Shown: positions 48,477 to 56,829, counted from the first letter of the stretch. The stretch is 64,000 bases of DNA from Planctomycetota bacterium (GCA_028278425.1 JANQEJ010000345.1:25755-89754); one strand, 5' to 3'. Translations and numbers: made by a program. The notes: generated by a model from the letters alone, not told the origin.

Positions 48477-49616
48477 CTATTGAAACGCGGAGGCGACCCC
48501 GAGCACCAGCACGGCCAGCGCGATCGCGAAGAGGATCGCGAGCACGAGCCCGAGGATCTTGAACCAACTCAAGGGCGCCTCGCCGACGACCCTGCCGGTC
48601 TGCCCGTGCACGAGCACGGTGTACGTCTTTCCCTTGAAGCGGTACTGCAGGCTCCAGATCGGGAGGAGCACGTGCTTCCAGCGGACTCCGGAGATCGAGT
48701 TCTTCACGCGCAGGGAGCGATGGGTGTCGCCCGGCACGTCGCCGGCGCAACGGTCGCGCTGCACGGTCTCGACGTGGCGGAGCGCGACGTTCCATCCCTG
48801 CTCGAGGTCGAGCTGGTACTCCTCCGCGCGCCAGCCGGCGAGGTACTCAGGCCGGTACGGCACGAGCCCCTTGGTGTCGAAGTTCCCGAGCTTGCGCACG
48901 AGCGTCTGCGGCTGGCTGCCCGACGCGTGGATCAGGACGTCGTCGAAGGCGTCGTCACGGTCGCCCCACGCCGGCACCCAGCGGACCTTGCGCACTTGCC
49001 GTGTCCGGACCTGCGGCTTTCCGTTGACGAAGGTCGTGTAGGTCTGCGTCACCCAGTAGTAGTAGCCGGCGTCCGCCGACCAGGCCGAGTGTACGCGGCA
49101 ATCGTAGGTCCAGAAGGGCACGTACACGCCGGCGGCGTCGAAGCGCTTCGTGCGCTTCAGGTCGTTCGGGCGGAACCAGAGGCCCTTCAACCACCGGCGG
49201 AAGTTCTTCTCGACCGTGCCGCGTCCGACGTCCAGCGGAACGAGCGACTCGGGCCGGATGGCGTTGCGGTTCGCCTCCTGCTCGAGAACGTTGGACGAGC
49301 CGCAGTACACGCAGAGCTTCGACGTGGCCTTCTCGTCGAACGAGACCTGCGCGCCGCAGTTTCCGCAGCGCGAGACGCGTACTTCGAGCCCGAGACCGCG
49401 CGCCGCGTCGCCCGCCTCGCCGAAGGAGCGCTCGACGATCGTCCCCTCGTCGCGCGGCACGGCGACCTCGTTCTGGCAGTGGTCGCAGAGGAGGGCGTCC
49501 ACGCCGGGATCCCACCGCATCTCGGCGCCGCAGTTGTCGCACGGAAAGTCGACCTGCCCGCCCTCGGTGGGCTCGTCCTCTTCCTCGGAGAGAATGTCGA
49601 TCTTCGGGTCGGTCAC
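48477..49616 (-). CDS. Zinc-ribbon membrane protein (TFIIB-type ribbon)
   Basis: 379 residues from GTG 49616. Two CxxC pairs form the first ribbon (FPCDNCGAEMRW, LLCDHCQNEVA) and two more a second (SRCGNCGAQVSF, KLCVYCGSSNV). A central beta-rich part (YVPFWTYDCRVHSAWSADAGYYYW) and one C-terminal transmembrane helix (ILGLVLAILFAIALAVLVLG) follow. Proteins of this type are commonly next to SPFH-domain genes, as here (divergent, 123 bp). The ribbon end faces the cytoplasm. TACCGT lies 7 nt before the GTG, so the transcript may be nearly leaderless. Function not established. Confidence 0.8.
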   Translation of the reverse strand: MTDPKIDILSEEEDEPTEGGQVDFPCDNCGAEMRWDPGVDALLCDHCQNEVAVPRDEGTIVERSFGEAGDAARGLGLEVRVSRCGNCGAQVSFDEKATSKLCVYCGSSNVLEQEANRNAIRPESLVPLDVGRGTVEKNFRRWLKGLWFRPNDLKRTKRFDAAGVYVPFWTYDCRVHSAWSADAGYYYWVTQTYTTFVNGKPQVRTRQVRKVRWVPAWGDRDDAFDDVLIHASGSQPQTLVRKLGNFDTKGLVPYRPEYLAGWRAEEYQLDLEQGWNVALRHVETVQRDRCAGDVPGDTHRSLRVKNSISGVRWKHVLLPIWSLQYRFKGKTYTVLVHGQTGRVVGEAPLSWFKILGLVLAILFAIALAVLVLGVASAFQ

Positions 49617-49654
49617 GCAGTAGACGGTACGCGGCGAGCCGGGCTCCAGTCAGC

Positions 49655-49686
49655 CCTTGGCACCGGTATGAATGGACTCTTATCCT
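49655..49686 (+). promoter_or_regulatory. Sigma70-like promoter for the SPFH gene
   Basis: TTGGCA, an 18-nt spacer and TATCCT (49681-49686) lie about 53 bp before ATG 49740. One of the few places here with both elements recognisable. Confidence 0.5.
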
Positions 49687-49739
49687 GCGCGTAGCCAGCC
49701 GTTCGCAGGTTTCGAGGCCGCCGCAGGAGAGGAAACGCC

Positions 49740-50870
49740 ATGGGATTGATGGATTGGTTCAAGCACGGCGTGGGCGAGATGATGGTCGCCCGCCCCGACG
49801 ACGCGAAGTCGCACGTCGTCTGGAAGCACGCGGATCCGACCATCCCCATGAAGTCGCAGCTCACGGTGGAGGCGGACGAGAAGGCCGTCTTCTTCCGCGA
49901 CGGCAAGGTGATGGCGACGCTCGGGCCGGGGCGGCACACGCTCGACACCTCGAACCTGCCGTTCCTGTCGGAGCTCATCGACCGCTTCACCGGCGGCAAC
50001 GTGTTCATCGCCGAGGTGTTCTTCGTCAACGTCCGCGAGCACACCGGCATCAAGTTCGGCGGGCGCGTCGGCCACGTCGAGGACCCGAAGAGCGGCGTCC
50101 CGGTCGAGACGATGGTGCACGGCGAGTTCTCGTTCAAGGTGACCGATCCCGAGCAGCTCATCGTCGGCCTCGTCGGCATGGGGCGCGCCGAGTCGTACAC
50201 CGTGCGCTCCTGGATGAAAGAACAGGTCCTCAAGGTCATCCGCGACCGCATCGGCGAGCTCCTGGTGAAGAACAAGTGGCCGTTGCTCGACGTCACGTCC
50301 GGCGCGTACACCGAGGAAATCGAAAGGGACGTCATCGCGGGACTCTCGGAGCACGTCGAGTCCTACGGCATCCAGATCGTGCGGCTGGGCAACTTCGTCA
50401 TCGCGATCGACGACGAGGACGGTGACAACCTGAAGAAGCTCTACACGGACGCCGCCTACCTGAAGACCGTCGGCGGAGTCGGCGCGTGGCAACGGTTCGC
50501 GGCCGGCAAGGCGATGATGGGCGCGGGCGAAGGCATGTCGAAGGGCGGCGGCGGCGCGGGCGGCGATCTGGGCGGCGCCGGACTCCTGGGAGGTGCCGGG
50601 CTCGGCGTGGGCCTCGGGATGGCCCAAATGCTCGTCGGCGACCGCGGCGGCGGACAGATGCTCGCCCCGGCGACGGCGGGCGTCGTCTGCGGGGCCTGTG
50701 GAGCGAGCGTCGCCCCCGGGCGCTTCTGCAGCAAGTGCGGCGAGTCGCTCGCCGCCAAGCCCGAGGCCGAGGAGAAGGAGGCGAGCGCGGGCTTCTGCAC
50801 CGACTGCGGCGCCGCCCTGGGCCCCGACGCGAAGTTCTGCGGCCAGTGCGGGAAGAAGCGTCCCGACTGA
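49740..50870 (+). CDS. SPFH/band-7 domain protein with C-terminal zinc ribbons
   Basis: 376 residues, with AGGAGAGGAAACGCC before the ATG. SPFH-like domain at about 20-240 (SQLTVEADEKAVFFRDGKVMATLGPGRHTLDTSNLPFL, VHGEFSFKVTDPEQL, GLSEHVESYGIQIVRLGNFVIA). Then a Gly-rich linker of about 60 residues and two zinc ribbons (VVCGACGASVAPGRFCSKCGE, GFCTDCGAALGPDAKFCGQCGKK). This matches the YdjI/virion-core-like SPFH group. Probably a membrane-associated scaffold working with the divergent zinc-ribbon protein. The stop codon lies at the start of a 41-bp inverted repeat. Confidence 0.88.
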   Translation: MGLMDWFKHGVGEMMVARPDDAKSHVVWKHADPTIPMKSQLTVEADEKAVFFRDGKVMATLGPGRHTLDTSNLPFLSELIDRFTGGNVFIAEVFFVNVREHTGIKFGGRVGHVEDPKSGVPVETMVHGEFSFKVTDPEQLIVGLVGMGRAESYTVRSWMKEQVLKVIRDRIGELLVKNKWPLLDVTSGAYTEEIERDVIAGLSEHVESYGIQIVRLGNFVIAIDDEDGDNLKKLYTDAAYLKTVGGVGAWQRFAAGKAMMGAGEGMSKGGGGAGGDLGGAGLLGGAGLGVGLGMAQMLVGDRGGGQMLAPATAGVVCGACGASVAPGRFCSKCGESLAAKPEAEEKEASAGFCTDCGAALGPDAKFCGQCGKKRPD

Positions 50871-50982
50871 GTTTCGTACGGTGCCGCAGCAGTTCGTCTA
50901 CGATTCCGCCGATCGACTCCGGCAAACGTAGCGATCCCGGTGCGGAATCGTAGACGAATTGCTGCGGCACCGTACGAAACTC
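50869..50982. repeat. Near-perfect 41-bp inverted repeat with 32-bp spacer
   Basis: 50869-50909 and 50942-50982 are inverted copies matching at 40 of 41 positions; the one mismatch (G versus A) still allows a G-U pair in one RNA strand. The left arm includes two bases of the SPFH stop codon. The right arm ends one base before the EamA start codon. A transcript would form a 41-bp hairpin that buries any ribosome site of the next gene. No U tract follows. It is far longer than an ordinary terminator stem. Confidence 0.9.
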
Positions 50983-50983
50983 G

Positions 50984-51880
50984 ATGTCCGCCTACCGCCC
51001 CCCCGCGCTCGTCGCGAACGTCGGCTTCGCGCTGCTCTGCCTGATCTGGGGGAGCACGTGGCTCGTCATCCGCACCGGGCTCGAGGACCTGCCGCCGTTC
51101 ACGTCGCTCGCGATCCGCTTCAGCGTCGCGGCCGCCGTCTTCATCGCGGTCGCGGGGCCGCTGCACCGGCGCGAGGGGGGCAAGCGCCCATCGCTCGCGC
51201 TCTCGTTCATCATGGGCGCGTGCAGCTTCGCCGGGCCGTACGGGATCCTCTACTGGGCGGAGGTCGTGATCCCATCCGGGCTCGCGAGCGTGCTATGGGC
51301 GGTGTTCCCGATGCTGATGGCGATCTCGGGGCACTTCTTCCTCCCCGGCGAGCAGCTCGGGCTGCGGCACTGGGTCGGCTTCGGCGCCGGCTTCCTCGGC
51401 GTGCTGCTGCTCTTCCAGACCGACCTGCGCAGTATCGGAGGCGAGGCGATGGTCGTGGGAGCCGTGTATCTCCTCAGTCCCCTGATCTCCGCGGTCGGCC
51501 AGACCTTCGTCAAGCGCTTCGGGCAGGAGACGAGCTCGCTCCTCCTCAACCGCAACGCCCTGGTCATCGCCACGCTTCTCGTCTGGGCCGTCGCGCTGCC
51601 CGCCGAGCGCGGCGCGCCGATCACGTGGACGGGCACGGCGATCTTCAGCATCGCGTACCTTTCGATCATGGGCACGTGCGTCACGTTCGGGATCTTCTTC
51701 TGGCTCCTGCGGTTCTACCCGTCGAACCGCATGAGCCTGATCGCGTACGTGATCCCGGTCGTCGCGCTGATCCTCGGCGCGAGCGTCGGCGACGAGCCGG
51801 TCGGCTGGCACACGCTCGGCGGAACGGCACTCGTTCTCGGCGGCGTAGGGTTGGTGGCGGAGCGCAAGAAGGGCGAGTAG
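50984..51880 (+). CDS. EamA/DMT-family membrane transporter
   Basis: 298 residues with ten predicted membrane segments in two EamA halves. First half: VGFALLCLIWGSTWLVIRTGLEDLPPFTSLAIRF, YWAEVVIPSGLASVLWAVFPMLMA. Second half: VGAVYLLSPLISAVGQTFVKRF, SIAYLSIMGTCVTFGIFFWLLRFYPSNRMSLIAYVIPVVALILGA. Family members export amino acids or metabolites. The start codon directly follows the long inverted repeat, and no free Shine-Dalgarno sequence exists, so expression is probably affected by the hairpin. Confidence 0.9.
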   Translation: MSAYRPPALVANVGFALLCLIWGSTWLVIRTGLEDLPPFTSLAIRFSVAAAVFIAVAGPLHRREGGKRPSLALSFIMGACSFAGPYGILYWAEVVIPSGLASVLWAVFPMLMAISGHFFLPGEQLGLRHWVGFGAGFLGVLLLFQTDLRSIGGEAMVVGAVYLLSPLISAVGQTFVKRFGQETSSLLLNRNALVIATLLVWAVALPAERGAPITWTGTAIFSIAYLSIMGTCVTFGIFFWLLRFYPSNRMSLIAYVIPVVALILGASVGDEPVGWHTLGGTALVLGGVGLVAERKKGE

Positions 51881-51937
51881 CACACGCGGCCGAACCCGAC
51901 GTAGGGCACCAACTGCCTTAGCCACGGCCTCTCCGTC

Positions 51938-51943
51938 TAGAAT
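51938..51943 (+). promoter_or_regulatory. Leaderless-type -10 element TAGAAT before a GTG start
   Basis: TAGAAT, 6 nt (CCCCGC), GTG 51950. Shows the arrangement is not restricted to ATG starts. Confidence 0.5.
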
Positions 51944-51949
51944 CCCCGC

Positions 51950-53131
51950 GTGTCTTCGCCTCCCCCCGCCCCCACGGCCGGCCGGCTCGCCGCAGCCGGT
52001 GCGTCGGTCTTGGCCGCGGTCGTCATCGCCTGGCACCTTCTGCCCGATGGCGACGGCGACCCGGACACCGTCGAGCTCGTCGACGACACCGAGGAGGTGA
52101 ACGAGCTGCTGGCGGCGCGGAGCGCGGACGGCTCCGGCGAAGGCGCGGCGTTCGGCGAGATCCCCGAGGAGGACGCGCGACGGCTCTTCCCGCCGCTCAA
52201 GCGCAATCCGACGACCGTCTACGACCCCGACGTCTACTACCACAGGAAGGGCGGGTTGAACCGGCCGCAGGATTTCGAGGAGCATCCCGAGGGCGGCTGG
52301 ACGCTGCGGACCAACGCGCGCGGCATGCGCGAGGACGAGGAGGTTCGCGCCGAGAAGCCGGACCTGCGCGTGCTGGTCGTCGGCGACTCCCACACCGAAG
52401 GGGTCTGCGAGAACGACGAGTCCTTCGCCAACGTGCTCGAGGCGCTGCTGCTGGAGCGCCATCCGTCGCTCGCGATCGAAGTGCTGAACGCGGGGACCGG
52501 GTCGTGGTCGTTCTACAACTACCTGGGAGCGCTGGAGAAGTACCGCGACCTCGAGCCCGACGTCTTCGTCGTTGCCGTCTACGGCGGCAACGACTTCCTC
52601 GGCGTGCTGCGGCCCTACCACTACCTGACGAAGACGACGCAGCCGGCGCCGGATCGCGACTACTACGAGCGCCTCGACGCCTTCCGCGAGGTCGCGCGGC
52701 ACCCGAACCGCTGTCTGGGGCAGGCGGTCTTTCAGCTTGCCTACCTCAACGAGTTTCCCGAGGAGGCGGCGATCGCGCTCGACGTGGCGACCGAGGCCAC
52801 TTCGCGCATCGTCAGCGCTTGCTCCGAGCAAGGCATCCTGCCCGTGCTCGCCTATCTGCCTCCGGCGTGGGACACTCAGATCGAGCGCTACGAGCCGGAC
52901 CCGGAAGGGATGCTGCGCGCCCTGGAAGTGGAGACGACCGGCGCCGACGGCTGGGCCGACCGCTGGCTCGAGCACGGGCGCTCGCTCGGCGCCGCGGTCG
53001 TCGATCCGCGCGAGCGTTTCCGCGAGGACCCGAACCGGCTCTACTGGCAATCCGATCATCACATCAACCTCTTGGGACATCGACGCATGGCCGAAGCACT
53101 CCTCCCCGCCGTCGAAGCGGCGCTCGACTGA
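51950..53131 (+). CDS. Membrane-anchored SGNH hydrolase-like protein
   Basis: 393 residues from GTG 51950. A hydrophobic anchor near the N-terminus (AAAGASVLAAVVIAWHLL), an acidic linker, then an SGNH domain: LVVGDSHTEG as block I with Ser in GDSH, NAGTGSWSFYNYL as the Gly block, VAVYGGNDFLG as the Asn block, and SDHHINLLGH as the Asp/His block near the C-terminus. Likely a periplasmic esterase or acyl-transfer partner. Its stop overlaps the archease start (TGATG). Confidence 0.78.
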   Translation: MSSPPPAPTAGRLAAAGASVLAAVVIAWHLLPDGDGDPDTVELVDDTEEVNELLAARSADGSGEGAAFGEIPEEDARRLFPPLKRNPTTVYDPDVYYHRKGGLNRPQDFEEHPEGGWTLRTNARGMREDEEVRAEKPDLRVLVVGDSHTEGVCENDESFANVLEALLLERHPSLAIEVLNAGTGSWSFYNYLGALEKYRDLEPDVFVVAVYGGNDFLGVLRPYHYLTKTTQPAPDRDYYERLDAFREVARHPNRCLGQAVFQLAYLNEFPEEAAIALDVATEATSRIVSACSEQGILPVLAYLPPAWDTQIERYEPDPEGMLRALEVETTGADGWADRWLEHGRSLGAAVVDPRERFREDPNRLYWQSDHHINLLGHRRMAEALLPAVEAALD

Positions 53132-53553
53132 TGTGGCGCGTGGAAGACCACACCGCCGACGTTCGGCTGCACGTCGAAGCGGACGACTGGCGCGGCCTGC
53201 TCGAGGAGTCGGTCGCCGCGTTCGTCGGCTTCGTGTGCGCCGAGGGACCGCCCGAGCCGCGCCTGCGGGCGATGCGCAAGATCGAGGTGCGCGGCGACGA
53301 TGCGGCCGAGACGTGGGTGCAATGGTGGCGCGCGCTCCTGCGGCTCTGGACGGTGGACGGCGTGCTGCCGCTCGAAGCGGGCATCGAGGACGAAGCCACG
53401 CCCGAGCACACGCGGGCGATCGTGCGCTGCGCGAAGGAGCGCGACGTCGACACGGCCGGCTGCGCCGACGTGAAGGCCGTCACCCGGCACGGAGCCGCGG
53501 CCGGTCGCGCCGAAGACGGACGCTGGAGCGGGAGCATCGTGCTCGATGTCTGA
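53131..53553 (+). CDS. Archease
   Basis: 140 residues, the normal archease size. Starts WRVEDHTADVRLHVEADDW, the conserved HTAD metal-binding segment, and ends with a beta segment leading to SGSIVLDV; the acidic C-terminus is part of the metal site. Archease activates the RNA ligase RtcB by helping its guanylylation and metal loading. The start overlaps the SGNH stop by one base and the end overlaps the rtcB start by 8 bp. Confidence 0.88.
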   Translation: MWRVEDHTADVRLHVEADDWRGLLEESVAAFVGFVCAEGPPEPRLRAMRKIEVRGDDAAETWVQWWRALLRLWTVDGVLPLEAGIEDEATPEHTRAIVRCAKERDVDTAGCADVKAVTRHGAAAGRAEDGRWSGSIVLDV

Positions 53554-54985
53554 GATCGCGCTCGAACGCGTCGACAAGGCGGAATGGGAGATCCCGCGCA
53601 CCGGAGCGATGCGCGTGCCCGGCCGCGTCTACGCCTCGGCGGACATGATCGAGGAGCTGCGCGGCGATCCGTGCCTCGAGCAGGTCCGAAACGTCGCCAC
53701 GCTGCCGGGTATCGTCGGCTACTCGATCGGCATGCCGGACATCCACTGGGGCTACGGCTTCCCGATCGGCGGGGTCGCGGCGTTCGATCCGGAGGACCAG
53801 GGCGTCATCTCGCCCGGCGGCGTCGGCTTCGACATCAACTGCGGCGTGCGCCTTCTCACGGTCCGCGGCGTCAAGCCGAAGCGCGCGCGCCAGCACCGCG
53901 GCGAGCTCGCCGCCGAGCTCCTGCGCGCGATTCCCGCCGGCGCCGGGCGCGGCGGCTCTCTCAAGCTTAAGGCCCACGAGCTCGATCACGTCGGCCGCGG
54001 GGGCGCCGCCTGGGCGGTCGAGCGCGGTTTCGGCACCGAGGACGACCTCGAGCATTGCGAGGAGAACGGCTGCGCCGAATGGGCCGACCCGAAGCCCGTT
54101 TCCGCCGACGCGCGCGTCCGCGGTGCGCCGCAGCTCGGCACGCTCGGCTCGGGCAACCACTTCCTCGAGGTGCAGACGGTCGAGGAGGTGTTCGACGCGG
54201 ACGCCGCGGCGGCGCTCGATCTCGAATTGGGTTCGCTGACCGTCCTGATTCACACCGGCTCCCGCGGCTTCGGGCACCAGGTCTGCGACGACTTTCTCGA
54301 GCGCATGGTGGCGGCGTCGAAGGCGTACGGGATCGAGCTCCCCGACCAGCAGCTTTGCTCGGCTCCGTTCGTCTCCTACGAGGGACAGCAGTACTTCGGC
54401 GCGATGGGCGCGGCTATGAACTTCGCCTTCGCCAACCGCCAGGTCATCACGCACCGCGTGCGCGAGGTGCTCGCGAACCGGTTCGGGCCGCACGCCGAGG
54501 CGCGCGTCGTCTACGACGTCTGCCACAACGTCGCCAAGCTCGAGACGCACCGGATCGACGGAAAGGAGCGCGAGCTCGTCGTGCACCGGAAGGGAGCGAC
54601 GCGCGCCTTCGGGCCGGGCCATCCGCTGCTGCCCGACGCCTATCGCGAGCTCGGCCAGCCCGTGTTCGTCCCGGGCGACATGGGCCGCTACTCCTACGTC
54701 CTGCTCGGAGGCCGCGCGGCCGAGGAGCGGGCCTTCGGATCGTGCTGCCACGGCGCCGGACGCCGCCTGAGCCGGAACCAGGCCCGCAAGCGCGCCCGCG
54801 GGCGCAACATCCCGAAGGAGCTGGCCTCGCTCGGCATCTCCCTGCAGGCCGCCGGCCGCCGTACCGTCGAAGAGGAGATCAGCGAGGCGTACAAGGACGT
54901 CGCGGAGGTCGTCCGGGTCGTGGACACCGCCGGCCTGGCGCGCCTGGTCGCGCGCGTCCAACCGTTCGCCGTGGTCAAGGGCTGA
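53546..54985 (+). CDS. rtcB: RNA-splicing ligase RtcB
   Basis: 479 residues. RtcB motifs: GYSIGMPDIHWGYGFPIGGVAAF, GGVGFDINCGVRLL (metal Cys), LGTLGSGNHFLEVQ, LIHTGSRGFGHQVC, YDVCHNVAKLE, and the guanylylated His in SCCHGAGRRLSRNQA. It joins RNA 2',3'-cyclic phosphate ends to 5'-OH ends, repairing broken tRNA or rRNA. It is translationally coupled to archease, the usual pairing. Confidence 0.96.
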   Translation: MSEIALERVDKAEWEIPRTGAMRVPGRVYASADMIEELRGDPCLEQVRNVATLPGIVGYSIGMPDIHWGYGFPIGGVAAFDPEDQGVISPGGVGFDINCGVRLLTVRGVKPKRARQHRGELAAELLRAIPAGAGRGGSLKLKAHELDHVGRGGAAWAVERGFGTEDDLEHCEENGCAEWADPKPVSADARVRGAPQLGTLGSGNHFLEVQTVEEVFDADAAAALDLELGSLTVLIHTGSRGFGHQVCDDFLERMVAASKAYGIELPDQQLCSAPFVSYEGQQYFGAMGAAMNFAFANRQVITHRVREVLANRFGPHAEARVVYDVCHNVAKLETHRIDGKERELVVHRKGATRAFGPGHPLLPDAYRELGQPVFVPGDMGRYSYVLLGGRAAEERAFGSCCHGAGRRLSRNQARKRARGRNIPKELASLGISLQAAGRRTVEEEISEAYKDVAEVVRVVDTAGLARLVARVQPFAVVKG

Positions 54986-55023
54986 AGGCCGGATCGTGAG
55001 GACGGAGCGCCGGGAGGCCGGCG

Positions 55024-55053
55024 CAGAGCGGACCCGCGAACGGGTCCGCTCTG
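55024..55053 (+). terminator. Hairpin terminator candidate after rtcB
   Basis: CAGAGCGGACCCG and its exact complement CGGGTCCGCTCTG flank a CGAA tetraloop, 38 bp after the rtcB stop. No U tract follows. Confidence 0.5.
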
Positions 55054-55367
55054 TCCGACGCACGGGAGCTTCTACCCCCTTGCTGCCCGAACGATCGCTC
55101 GCCCCTCCCCCTTTGCAGAACGCGCCGCGATGCGTCTGCGGCGCGGGCGACCGGCCTCACGGCGCGGCGCCAGGCGAGCGGGCTCAGGCACTCCCCCTCG
55201 GTCCATGAACGATCCAGGTTTCCAAAGCCCGACCGGCGGCCGGAAAGACGACGCAAAAAGAGCGTTGTCTTTCGGCGCGCGCGGTTCTCTCTCTATGGGG
55301 TCACGGTCTACCGCGCTGCCGCGGCAACGCGGAGACCTTTCATCAGGAGGTAAGAAAAGGTGAAGTC

Positions 55368-55496
55368 ATGACGTCTGACCCGACCTTAACTCACTTCAGG
55401 AACAAGAGCCGCCGGGCTCGAAAGCCAACGGACTTTCCGGAGGAATTTGCCGCCTCAGGGCCCGCTCCGAAAAGCCCGGCGATCTGCGGAACCTGA
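55368..55496 (+). CDS. Possible small protein of 42 residues
   Basis: ATG 55368 is preceded by AGGTG 5 nt upstream and a perfect GGAGGT 17 nt upstream. The frame (MTSDPTLTHFRNKSRRARK and onward, ending AICGT) closes at TGA 55494-55496, 39 bp before the sigma-like gene. Composition is less GC-skewed than random frames here. It could be a leader peptide of the operon. No homologue is recognised. Confidence 0.3.
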   Translation: MTSDPTLTHFRNKSRRARKPTDFPEEFAASGPAPKSPAICGT

Positions 55497-55535
55497 GGGG
55501 TCCGGGAGTCGTCCAGGAGCCGCGCAGGAGGAGAA

Positions 55536-56090
55536 ATGGCTTCGAAGGATCGAGCCAGGGAGTTCCGTCGTCTCGTCGAGGAGCGAAGCATCGACGAGGC
55601 CTTCGAGCTTCTGCTGCGGCACTCCGACCGAACGCGCGGGTACCTGCGACTGCGGTTCGGGCCCTTTCTCGGCGGACGGACCGGTGTGGAGGTGACGGTG
55701 GTGGAGACCATCCTGCGCGCGATCCAGGATCCCTCCGACCTCGACCTGGACGCGAGAGGCGGGCTCGAGTTCTGGCTGTTCCGCAAGGGGATCGCCGTCG
55801 CGCAGGACCGCATCCGGGCCGACATGAACGGCGGGAACGGCGTCTGGACGGACGCGCTGCCCTCCGAGGAGCAGCGCATCGCCAGGGAAGCCCTCGAGGA
55901 CGCGATCCAACGCCTGCCCGAAGACGAGCGTGCCGTCGTGGAGCTCGACGTCGAGCACGGAGGTAGAGCACCGATGGACGTCCTCGTCGAGAAGCTCGGC
56001 AAGAAGCCGGAAGAGATCAAGAGGCTTCGGAGCTCGGCTCGCGCCCGACTGCTCCGCTATTGGAAACCGGAGGTCGAAGATGACCGCTAG
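55536..56090 (+). CDS. Divergent sigma-factor-like protein
   Basis: 184 residues, with CAGGAGGAGAA directly before the ATG. The C-terminal third (REALEDAIQRLPEDERAVVELDVEHGG and KLGKKPEEIKRLRSSARARLLRYW) resembles sigma region 4. The N-terminal part (LLLRHSDRTRGYLRLRFGPFLGGRTGVEVTVVETILRAIQD) looks like a worn region 2. It may be a degenerate ECF sigma factor or a regulator that mimics one. It overlaps the next sigma gene by 11 bp, so the two are translated together. Confidence 0.6.
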   Translation: MASKDRAREFRRLVEERSIDEAFELLLRHSDRTRGYLRLRFGPFLGGRTGVEVTVVETILRAIQDPSDLDLDARGGLEFWLFRKGIAVAQDRIRADMNGGNGVWTDALPSEEQRIAREALEDAIQRLPEDERAVVELDVEHGGRAPMDVLVEKLGKKPEEIKRLRSSARARLLRYWKPEVEDDR

Positions 56091-56829
56091 ATTGGATCAG
56101 ACCTGGTACGCCGGCGTCCGGCGTTGTGGCGTCGACCCGGACCTGCACGCGCCGAGCCGCGACGAAGCGTGGGACGAGTTTCAGCTCGCTCCGTTCGTCC
56201 GTCCGATGAGCCTGGAGGAGCTCTCGCGCGCCGCCGGTCCCGAAGAAGGGGTGACCGCCGTCTTCGTGACGGCCGTCGGCCAGGGGAGCGAGCGCGCCTG
56301 CGAGCTCCTCATCGGCCGCTGCCAGCCGAAGATGCTCGCGATGGTGCGCAAGCAACTGCGCGCTCCGCTGCGCTCCGACCTGGAGTCCAGCGACGTGCTC
56401 CAGGAGGTCAACGTGGAGCTGATGAAGTCACTGCCCGGGTTCCGCCCCCGCCGTGAGGGAGCGCTGCTCGCCTTCCTCTACACCGTCATCCATCACCGCA
56501 TCTGCGCCCTCGACCGGGCGCGGCGGCGCCGTCCGAACGGATCGTCGTCCGCCGAGATTCTGAACGCGATCGGGGCGCGCGAGGAGCACGACGGACGCGC
56601 GGCGGTCCACGAGCTCGTCCAGCGCGCTCTCGCGGCGCTCGAGCGAAAATGGCCCGACGACGCGAGGGCGCTGCGCCTTCGCCTCGATGGGGCGACGCAC
56701 AGCGAGATCGCCGAGCGGATGCAGCGAACGGAGAGGGCGGTCGCGATGGTCATCGTGCGGGCCAAGCGACGGATGGCGAGGATCATCCGCGAGCTTCTCG
56801 GCGGACCGCAGATCGACCTGGACGATTGA
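56080..56829 (+). CDS. ECF-type sigma factor
   Basis: 249 residues from ATG 56080 (GGAGG 6 nt upstream). A short N-terminal extension (DQTWYAGVRRCGVDPDLHAPSRDEAWDEF) is shared with the sigma factor at 57027. Region 2 is LLIGRCQPKMLAMVRKQLRAPLRSDLESSDVLQEVNVELMKSLPGF. Region 4 is LRLRLDGATHSEIAERMQRTERAVAMVIVRAKRRMARII. It belongs with planctomycete ECF sigma factors that work beside Ser/Thr kinases. Co-translated with the upstream sigma-like protein. Confidence 0.85.
   Translation: MTARLDQTWYAGVRRCGVDPDLHAPSRDEAWDEFQLAPFVRPMSLEELSRAAGPEEGVTAVFVTAVGQGSERACELLIGRCQPKMLAMVRKQLRAPLRSDLESSDVLQEVNVELMKSLPGFRPRREGALLAFLYTVIHHRICALDRARRRRPNGSSSAEILNAIGAREEHDGRAAVHELVQRALAALERKWPDDARALRLRLDGATHSEIAERMQRTERAVAMVIVRAKRRMARIIRELLGGPQIDLDD

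Larger units (their letters stand above)
54986..55535. other. 550-bp gap between rtcB and the sigma-like genes
   Basis: Holds a 13-bp hairpin after rtcB (55024-55053), a second hairpin of 12 bp (GAAAGACGACGC at 55243-55254 with its complement 55262-55273, one G-U pair, loop AAAAAGA), and a possible 42-codon gene (55368-55496). The rest shows no coding signal. It probably also contains the promoter and leader of the sigma-like operon. Confidence 0.5.
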
